Origin: Planococcus sp. PAMC 21323
Lineage (GTDB): Bacteria > Bacillota > Bacilli > Bacillales_A > Planococcaceae
Direction of reading: 5' to 3'
Length of the DNA: 64,000 nt
NCBI RefSeq assembly: GCF_000785555.1
Contig: NZ_CP009129.1
Location: 1,178,001-1,242,000 of the forward strand
This document shows, one piece after another, positions 58,165 to 64,000 of the stretch (positions are counted from its first letter, which is position 1; every line of letters begins with the position of its first letter). The translations under genes were made by a program, and so were the position numbers. The notes beneath the pieces were generated by a model. It ran no database searches, was not told the origin of the DNA, and saw only the letters and a program-made list of their open reading frames with translations.

Positions 58165-58856
58165 TGCGAAATGAAACACCATTAATGATTCGAGATGTAC
58201 ATATTACAGACCGTCCGCGTGAACGCTTGAAGAATCAAGGTGCTGCAGCGTTGTCGAACCAAGAGCTGATAGCGATTTTATTGCGCACGGGCAGTCGCCA
58301 AGAATCCGTATTACATTTGGCAAATCGCGTACTCACTCATTTTGAGCAAATTCAGGAATTAAAAAACGCCACGATTGAAGAGATGGTGGCGATCAATGGC
58401 ATCGGACAAGCAAAAGCAGTGCAACTGCTCGCGGCAGTTGAACTTGGCCGGCGCTTGTCTTCAAAACAAACCGATACGAAATTTACCATTCGTTCTCCGA
58501 AAGACGCCGCTTCTTATTTAATGACAGAAATGACTTCGCTCAAGCAAGAACATTTTGTTGTCTTGTTCCTCAATATTAAAAATCAAGTAATGCATAGACA
58601 AACCATTTTTGTTGGCAGCTTGAATGCTTCTATCGTTCATCCTCGAGAAATTTTCCGTGAAGCGGTGCGTCGTTCTTCGGCTTCAATCGTTTGCGCGCAC
58701 AATCACCCATCTGGTAATCCTGCACCATCTCCAGAAGACATCGAAGTCACCAAACGACTAGTAGAAGCAGGAAGTATCATTGGCATTGAACTACTAGATC
58801 ACGTCATTATCGGAGACCACCAATTCATTTCATTGAAAGAAAAGGGGTTCATGTAG
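58164..58856 (+). CDS. radC: RadC family protein (JAB/MPN-domain)
   Basis: The 230-residue protein has an N-terminal UPF0758/helix-hairpin-helix part (AINGIGQAKAVQLLAA) and a C-terminal JAMM domain with the metal motif HNHPSGNPAPSPED near 178-191. Despite the name, a DNA repair role is not established. It lies between maf and mreB as in many Firmicutes. Confidence 0.93.
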   Translation: MRNETPLMIRDVHITDRPRERLKNQGAAALSNQELIAILLRTGSRQESVLHLANRVLTHFEQIQELKNATIEEMVAINGIGQAKAVQLLAAVELGRRLSSKQTDTKFTIRSPKDAASYLMTEMTSLKQEHFVVLFLNIKNQVMHRQTIFVGSLNASIVHPREIFREAVRRSSASIVCAHNHPSGNPAPSPEDIEVTKRLVEAGSIIGIELLDHVIIGDHQFISLKEKGFM

Positions 58857-58950
58857 CACTGTTTATTTTTTTTCTTTTCGTCTATAATGATTGGTATTGT
58901 GTCAACACAATTGTGAAGATGCAGCTGAGTGATAGAAGGGAAGAAAAACT

Positions 58951-59979
58951 TTGTTTGGATTTAGTTCAAAAGATGTTGGAATTGACTTAGGCACAGCAAA
59001 TACATTGGTGTATATTAAAGGCAAGGGAATTGTTCTTCGTGAACCTTCTGTTGTGATTAAAAATAAAGCGACTGGCGAAATTGTAGCGGTCGGCAGCAAA
59101 GCTAAAAATATGATGGGGCGTACAGCCAGTTCGATCGTCGCAGTACGGCCAATGCGTGACGGTGTTATCGCGGATTACGACACGACCTTAACAATGATCA
59201 AACACAATCTTGCTGAGGCGTTTCGAGCTGTCGGTAGTAAATGGAAAACAGGAACAGTTATGATTTGTGTACCTTTTGGCATTACTTCGGTTGAGCAACG
59301 TGCAGTTTTAAATGCTGCTCGGGCAGCTGGAGCGCGCGAAGCTTTTACCATTGAAGAGCCTTTTGCAGCAGCGATTGGTGCAAATTTGCCAGTATGGGAA
59401 CCTGTTGGCAGTATGGTCGTCGATATTGGGGGCGGAACGACAGAAGTCGCCATTATTTCACTCGGCGGAATTGTTTCGAGTGAATCGATTCGTGTTGCAG
59501 GAGATGCGTTGGATACTGAAATTATCCATTATATTCGTAAAGCCTATCAAGTATTAATCGGGGAAAGAACGGCTGAAGCACTCAAATTCGGCATTGGATC
59601 TGCAGCTATTATGGAAGCTTCTGAAAAAGATGTCACAATGGAGATTCGCGGTCGTGACTTAGTCACTGGATTTCCGAAAACGCTGCAAATCACGGCTGGT
59701 GAAATTGCAGAAGCGTTACAAGAACCGGTTGCTGAGATTTTGACGGGTATTAAAGCAGCACTAGAAAAAACACCGCCTGAATTGAGTGCAGACATTATCG
59801 GAAATGGTATTGTGTTGACCGGTGGAGGCGCCTTACTTAAAAATCTTGACCGTGTGATTTCACAAGAAACTTCAATGCCAGTATCTATTGCTGAAAATCC
59901 ATTAGACTGTGTCGCACTGGGCACAGGCATGGCGCTTGAGAATATGGACAAATTCCGACGCCAGTTATCAATTAAATAA
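58951..59979 (+). CDS. mreB: Rod-shape-determining actin MreB
   Basis: The 342-residue actin homologue guides lateral wall synthesis. The phosphate-1 loop [13 protein letters not shown], the connect regions, the phosphate-2 segment [12 protein letters not shown] and [17 protein letters not shown] are present. It starts with TTG after GAAGGGAAG. TATAAT at 58883-58888 may serve as a -10 with a weak -35. Its presence predicts a rod or a coccobacillus that still uses the elongasome. Confidence 0.96.
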   Translation: MFGFSSKDVGIDLGTANTLVYIKGKGIVLREPSVVIKNKATGEIVAVGSKAKNMMGRTASSIVAVRPMRDGVIADYDTTLTMIKHNLAEAFRAVGSKWKTGTVMICVPFGITSVEQRAVLNAARAAGAREAFTIEEPFAAAIGANLPVWEPVGSMVVDIGGGTTEVAIISLGGIVSSESIRVAGDALDTEIIHYIRKAYQVLIGERTAEALKFGIGSAAIMEASEKDVTMEIRGRDLVTGFPKTLQITAGEIAEALQEPVAEILTGIKAALEKTPPELSADIIGNGIVLTGGGALLKNLDRVISQETSMPVSIAENPLDCVALGTGMALENMDKFRRQLSIK

Positions 59980-59992
59980 GGAGGATGGCGAT

Positions 59993-60877
59993 ATGCCAAA
60001 GCTTTTAACAAACAAGCGGCTAATTCTGCTGCTGTTGGGTGTCATCCTGCTCGTTGCACTGATTTCTTTTTCGCTCCGTGATCGCGGCAATGTGTCGCTT
60101 CCGGAACAAATCATAAAAGATGCTGTTGGAGCCGGGCAGTCGGTATTTTCACGACCTGCTCATTTTGTTACTGGAATTTTCGATAATGTCGATTCGTTAT
60201 TGAATACATTTGAAGAAAACCAGCATCTGAAAACGCGCTTAGAAGAATTTGCGGGTGTGCAGGCTGAAGTAAAGGACTTGCGTTCTGAAAATGAAGAACT
60301 GAACAAAATTGTTGGTAAAGAAGAAGATTTACGAGACTTTAACCCGATTCAAGCAACGGTCATTGCACGGAACCCGGATCAATGGGAAGAAAAATTGATC
60401 TTAAATAGTGGATCCAACCAAGGCGTTAAACCCAATATGGCTGTTATGACGGCAAGTGGCTTGATCGGTAAGGTGACATTAACAACGCCTACTACTTCGA
60501 CAGTTGAATTGATTTCGACGCTCAACCCGAACTACCGCGTATCAGCGATGGTTGTGGGTGGAGCGAAAGATGTTTTTGGACTTATTGAAGGCTACGATGC
60601 CGAGCGACACGAATTATTATTAAAGCGTATTGATGCGAATATTGAGTTAAAAAAAGGGGACCAAGTGATATCAAGTGGTCTCGGTGGAATTTTTCCAAAA
60701 GGTATTTTAATTGGAACGATTACTGAAGTAACAATTGATGAGTTTGGTTTAACAAAGCTTGCTTATGTGAAACCAGCAGCTGACTTTTCTCTTTTAAACC
60801 ACGTCATTATTGCAGATCGACTAATGCCGGAAGTGGACGGTGAAGACAATGGCGTGACAGGAGACGATGAATCATGA
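59993..60877 (+). CDS. mreC: Rod-shape-determining protein MreC
   Basis: The 294-residue protein has one N-terminal membrane helix (about 8-28), a coiled coil (about 65-110) and a beta-barrel domain (110-275) with GLIGKV and SGLGGIFPKGILIG. ATG 59993 after AGGAGGATGG is the start; a frame from 59909 runs inside mreB. It organises penicillin-binding proteins outside the membrane. The end is acidic and overlaps mreD by 4 bp. Confidence 0.95.
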   Translation: MPKLLTNKRLILLLLGVILLVALISFSLRDRGNVSLPEQIIKDAVGAGQSVFSRPAHFVTGIFDNVDSLLNTFEENQHLKTRLEEFAGVQAEVKDLRSENEELNKIVGKEEDLRDFNPIQATVIARNPDQWEEKLILNSGSNQGVKPNMAVMTASGLIGKVTLTTPTTSTVELISTLNPNYRVSAMVVGGAKDVFGLIEGYDAERHELLLKRIDANIELKKGDQVISSGLGGIFPKGILIGTITEVTIDEFGLTKLAYVKPAADFSLLNHVIIADRLMPEVDGEDNGVTGDDES

Positions 60878-61404
60878 TTCGTTTTCTTATTCCGTTGATC
60901 TGCCTCGTCCTGTTTTTCATGGAACCGGTTTTTGGTCTTTTCTCACCAATATATATTGGCGGCGAATGGAATTATATTGTGCCGCGTTTTCTCATTATGT
61001 TCTTGATTTTTTTAACGCTTTATTATGATTTAAAGCATGCCATGTTTTATGGATTATTTTTCGGGCTCTTGTATGATGTCTTTTACATTGATATTATTGG
61101 ATTATATTCTTTTTTGTACCCGGCCATATGTCTAGTTGCAGCAGCTGCATTCAAAAAGATTCCTCGGAATTTATTGACAGCGACCCTGCTGACGCTCGTG
61201 TTATTGGCATTGTTCGAGTTTTTGCTGTACCAATTCTTCCTGCTTATTTCATTGACGGGGATGCCGCTTGGCACGTTTATCACGACAAGATTATGGCCAA
61301 CGATGATCGCCAATTCAATTTTCTTGGTGATGCTCGGCTGGATTTTTAAGTCGGTAATGGTCACGCAATTATCAGAGCGTGACAACAAGGTAGGTTTATA
61401 TTAA
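60874..61404 (+). CDS. mreD: Rod-shape-determining protein MreD
   Basis: The 176-residue, very hydrophobic protein has about five membrane helices, including IGGEWNYIVPRFLIMFLIFL and FGLLYDVFYIDIIGLY, typical of MreD. It is coupled to mreC through an ATGA overlap. Identification combines topology and operon position. Confidence 0.92.
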   Translation: MIRFLIPLICLVLFFMEPVFGLFSPIYIGGEWNYIVPRFLIMFLIFLTLYYDLKHAMFYGLFFGLLYDVFYIDIIGLYSFLYPAICLVAAAAFKKIPRNLLTATLLTLVLLALFEFLLYQFFLLISLTGMPLGTFITTRLWPTMIANSIFLVMLGWIFKSVMVTQLSERDNKVGLY

Positions 61405-61426
61405 TGAAAGCGCAGGTGACATTTTT

Positions 61427-62092
61427 TTGAAGAATCTCGTTAATATTAAAGGGAAAAATAAAGGACTTGTGCTGTATCTCGACGATCAATGTGCATATTC
61501 TGAGTTATTGACCGAGTTAAAAGCGAAAGTATCGGATCCTGCGCTAGACAGTGATACCGAAGTGACGGTGCATTTAAACAAACGTTATTGCACAGAAAGT
61601 CAGATTCAAGAGCTTAGCGAAGTGGTTGCAACAAACCCTCATTTAAAGGTTGTTGGAACTACGAGCGATATTTTAAAAGTCGAAGAATGCCAGCAAAAGA
61701 TCATTGAAAGTCAATCAGAAACATACGTCGGCATTGTGAGATCTGGGCAAGTAGTCAAAGCTGAAGGCGACTTGGTCGTTATTGGCGATGTTAACCCGAA
61801 CGGTCGCGTCGAAGCCGGCGGTAGCGTATATGTATTGGGTCGTTTAAAAGGTGCAGCGCATGCCGGAACAAAAGGCAATCGCGACGCAGTTATTGCGGCA
61901 TCTTGGCTAGAAGCAACACAATTAAAAATTCACGACGAATTGGAAACAATGACAGACGAGTTGTCTAGTTTATCGGAACAACCGGAAATGGAATGTGCAT
62001 ATTTACATAAAAATGGCACCATCATTATAGACCGCTTGCAGGAATTGCGGTTTATCCGTCCGCAAATTTCAACGTTTAAAGGAGGAAGCTAG
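61427..62092 (+). CDS. minC: Septum-site inhibitor MinC
   Basis: The 221-residue inhibitor of FtsZ assembly has an N-terminal domain of about 100 residues and a C-terminal beta-helix with VKAEGDLVVIGDVNPNGRVEAGG and VLGRLKGAAHAG. It starts at TTG 61427 with AGGTGAC upstream. It is translated with minD, which begins 1 base after its stop. Confidence 0.94.
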   Translation: MKNLVNIKGKNKGLVLYLDDQCAYSELLTELKAKVSDPALDSDTEVTVHLNKRYCTESQIQELSEVVATNPHLKVVGTTSDILKVEECQQKIIESQSETYVGIVRSGQVVKAEGDLVVIGDVNPNGRVEAGGSVYVLGRLKGAAHAGTKGNRDAVIAASWLEATQLKIHDELETMTDELSSLSEQPEMECAYLHKNGTIIIDRLQELRFIRPQISTFKGGS

Positions 62093-62093
62093 T

Positions 62094-62894
62094 GTGGGAG
62101 AAGCTATCGTAATTACATCAGGTAAGGGAGGCGTCGGTAAAACGACGACAACCGCCAACCTCGGCACTGCATTGGCCCTTCAAGGGAAGAAAGTATGTTT
62201 GATCGATACCGATATTGGCTTACGTAACCTTGATGTTATTTTAGGACTTGAAAATCGTATCATTTATGATTTGATTGACGTATTAGAAGGTCGTTGCAAA
62301 GTGCACCAGGCGCTTGTGAAAGACAAACGTTTTGATGATATGCTTTATTTATTGCCAGCAGCGCAAACTGCTGACAAAAACGATGTGAATCCAGAACAAA
62401 TGAAAGAACTCGTGACTGAACTGAAAAAAGATTATGATTTTGTCATTATCGATTGCCCAGCCGGCATCGAGCAAGGCTATAAAAATGCTGTCGCTGGAGC
62501 GGATCACGCAATTGTCGTGACAACTCCTGAAATTTCAGCAGTTCGCGACGCTGACCGCATTATCGGTTTGTTGGAACTTGAAGAAAACATTGATGCACCG
62601 CGTTTAATCATTAACCGTATTCGCCCACATTTGATGAAAGCGGGAGAAGCGCTTGATGTGAATGAAATCACGACACATTTATCGATTGATTTACTAGGCA
62701 TCGTGGCTGACGATGAGCGCGTTATTTCAAGCTCAAACAAAGGTGAACCGATTGTTATGGATCCGTCTAACACTGCAGCACTTGGCTACCGCAATATTGC
62801 TCGCCGCTTGCTAGGTGAATCGGTGCCGTTGATGAGCATGGAAAAAGCACCACCAAGTTTGTTTACAAAAATCAAAGCCGTCTTTACGAAATAA
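62094..62894 (+). CDS. minD: Septum-site ATPase MinD
   Basis: The 266-residue ParA-type ATPase places MinC on the membrane. The deviant Walker A SGKGGVGKTTTTAN is at 9-22, followed by IDTDIGLRNLD and IIDCPAGIEQGY. The C-terminal amphipathic helix LFTKIKAVFTK is the membrane-targeting sequence. GTG start after GGAGGAAGC. In B. subtilis, spoIVFA and spoIVFB follow; here a terminator and a NERD gene follow. Confidence 0.96.
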   Translation: MGEAIVITSGKGGVGKTTTTANLGTALALQGKKVCLIDTDIGLRNLDVILGLENRIIYDLIDVLEGRCKVHQALVKDKRFDDMLYLLPAAQTADKNDVNPEQMKELVTELKKDYDFVIIDCPAGIEQGYKNAVAGADHAIVVTTPEISAVRDADRIIGLLELEENIDAPRLIINRIRPHLMKAGEALDVNEITTHLSIDLLGIVADDERVISSSNKGEPIVMDPSNTAALGYRNIARRLLGESVPLMSMEKAPPSLFTKIKAVFTK

Positions 62895-62902
62895 AATATA
62901 CC

Positions 62903-62933
62903 GAGCCTTCGCTATTATAGCGAGGGCTTTTTT
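62903..62933 (+). terminator. Terminator after minD
   Basis: GCCTTCGCT pairs with AGCGAGGGC across an ATTAT loop, followed by six T. Confidence 0.88.
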
Positions 62934-62954
62934 AAAACTTTCGGGAGGTGTGGG

Positions 62955-63893
62955 ATGAACGAATTTTTACTTGTTCAAATGATTTCAGCAGAAAAATTGT
63001 TAGCTAGTCATGAATCAAAACAAATGGTGGTTTCCGAATTAAAAAACTCTCTAGCAGGCGTGAGTGGTGAACAGCGCACGGCTGCTTTGTTGAAAAGAGA
63101 ATTAGATTTACCTAGAGAATTTGCTTTGTTGAGTGATATTCATATTCCTTATAAAGACGGCTCGGTGCAAATTGACTTGTTGCTGGTCCATGGAGACTTT
63201 ATTTGCGTGCTGGAAGTAAAGAACATGATCGGCGAGTTTTATTTTGACTCAGTAAATTTTCAGTTTCACCGTATTGTTGATGGCCGCAGGGAAGGAATGC
63301 GAAACCCAGAAGCGCAATTGCACCGCGCCGTAAAAGCAGTTTCTGGATTTCTCGGGGTCCCTGCGCACGGTGTCATCGTTCTTGCGAGTCGTTCAGGAAA
63401 AGTAGTCGATGCCCCGAAACATTATCCGGTTGTATCGCTTGATTACTTGCCATTTCACTTAGAGCAGCTAGCGCACGGAGCGGAACTTTTTAACGTCGCA
63501 ACATTAACAGCGAAGTTACACGGACTGCCAATGCGCAATACCAAACGACAATGGCTCGAGCGTCAAAAGATTACGCTCGATTCGCTGCGTCTCGGTGTGA
63601 CTTGTCCAACTTGCCGCAACTGTCCGCTTGTCTGGCAAAATCGTAAATGGCATTGTGCTAGATGTAATTTTAATTCGCGAGATGCACACGAAGTCACATT
63701 GCAAGAATACGCCGTGCTGTTTGGCAATAAACTCGACACGCAAATTGCGTATAAGTTGCTCGGTGTCGAAGACAAATACGTATTGTACCGGTTGCTCGTA
63801 AAGTCAGCTCCAAAGAGTAACGTGCGGGGCAAGCGGCAAATTATAGAAAACCGCGATTTGCTAAGAGCGTATTTTGCTCGCGTTTATAGGTGA
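62955..63893 (+). CDS. NERD-domain protein with C-terminal zinc ribbon
   Basis: The 312-residue protein has a nuclease-related domain at about 40-150: GEQRTAALLKREL, QIDLLLVHGDFICVLEVKNM (D and the E-x-K pair of the restriction-like fold) and LHRAVKAV. A zinc ribbon CPTCRNC...CARCNF lies near 216-236, followed by a helical end with KLLGVEDKYVLYRLL. NERD proteins are predicted DNA-acting nucleases with no settled role. GGGAGG precedes the ATG. The gene is not part of the conserved minCD neighbourhood and may be an accessory insertion. Its stop codon touches the repeat that follows. Confidence 0.85.
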   Translation: MNEFLLVQMISAEKLLASHESKQMVVSELKNSLAGVSGEQRTAALLKRELDLPREFALLSDIHIPYKDGSVQIDLLLVHGDFICVLEVKNMIGEFYFDSVNFQFHRIVDGRREGMRNPEAQLHRAVKAVSGFLGVPAHGVIVLASRSGKVVDAPKHYPVVSLDYLPFHLEQLAHGAELFNVATLTAKLHGLPMRNTKRQWLERQKITLDSLRLGVTCPTCRNCPLVWQNRKWHCARCNFNSRDAHEVTLQEYAVLFGNKLDTQIAYKLLGVEDKYVLYRLLVKSAPKSNVRGKRQIIENRDLLRAYFARVYR

Positions 63894-63986
63894 CCGCACC
63901 TCGCGCGCAGATAACCGCACCTCAGAGAGCAAAGACCGCACCTCGCGACCACACAACCGCACCTCAAACAAATCATAACCTCACGC
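63893..63986 (+). repeat. 21-bp periodic tandem repeat
   Basis: ACCGCACCTC begins at 63893, 63914, 63935 and 63956, exactly 21 bp apart, with variable 11-base spacers; a decayed fifth unit (AACCTCACGCCTC) lies near 63977. The array begins at the last base of the NERD gene stop codon and approaches the window edge. Confidence 0.8.
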
Positions 63987-64000
63987 CTCACAATCAATTT

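Noticed and set aside
63893-63986. CRISPR array
   Set aside because: The repeats are only 10 bp with 11-bp spacers, far too short, and no cas gene is present in the window.

Overview
The window is a gene-dense, low-to-medium GC Firmicute chromosome segment. It follows the Bacillus subtilis gene order polX-mutS2-yshE-lcfA-fadR-fadB-etfBA-trxA-uvrC-lysC-sdhCAB-ysmA-ysmB-racE-rph-rdgB-ysoA-tig-clpX-lonA-engB-hemAXCDBL-valS-folC-comC-maf-radC-mreBCD-minCD almost without a break. Sporulation genes that B. subtilis carries in this stretch (gerE, gerM, the spoVID region, spoIIB, spoIVFA/B) are not present, and lonB is missing between clpX and lonA. This synteny, the protein sequences and the lack of spore genes suggest a non-sporulating member of the Planococcaceae (Planococcus/Planomicrobium type). 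That placement is an inference and was not checked against a database.

Positions 1-9020 hold the end of polX, mutS2, a small membrane gene pair and a fatty-acid beta-oxidation set (lcfA, fadR, fadB, etfB, etfA). The set has a cre-overlapped promoter before lcfA and a FadR operator on the fadR promoter. Positions 9220-16571 hold trxA, uvrC, lysC behind a lysine riboswitch, and sdhCAB. Positions 16735-20200 hold a thioesterase, a MarR regulator, racE, rph, rdgB and tRNA-Arg(UCU). Positions 20200-22200 are a small accessory patch: a structured RNA candidate, an alpha/beta hydrolase and a broken acyltransferase gene. Positions 22237-29584 hold protein quality control and ribosome assembly (ysoA, tig, clpX, lonA, engB). 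Positions 29695-36087 hold the heme operon behind a perfect PerR-box sequence. Positions 36090-39877 hold a repeat-rich gap and valS under a T-box. Positions 39891-42979 hold an interspersed repeat, an antisense pair of ATP-grasp ligase genes and folC.

Positions 43027-57223 are the most distinctive part. A membrane GAF-GGDEF diguanylate cyclase is followed by a complete type IV pilus cluster: three minor pilins or PilX-like proteins, a small membrane protein, a VanW-like protein with calcium-loop repeats, PilB, PilT, PilC, PilA, PilM, PilN, PilO and the prepilin peptidase. It sits where B. subtilis has only comC and spoIIB. The extension ATPase carries a near-canonical MshEN c-di-GMP motif, so the neighbouring cyclase may control the pilus.

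Positions 57562-62933 hold maf, radC, mreBCD and minCD (cell shape and septum placement). The window ends with a NERD-domain protein and a strictly 21-bp periodic tandem repeat.
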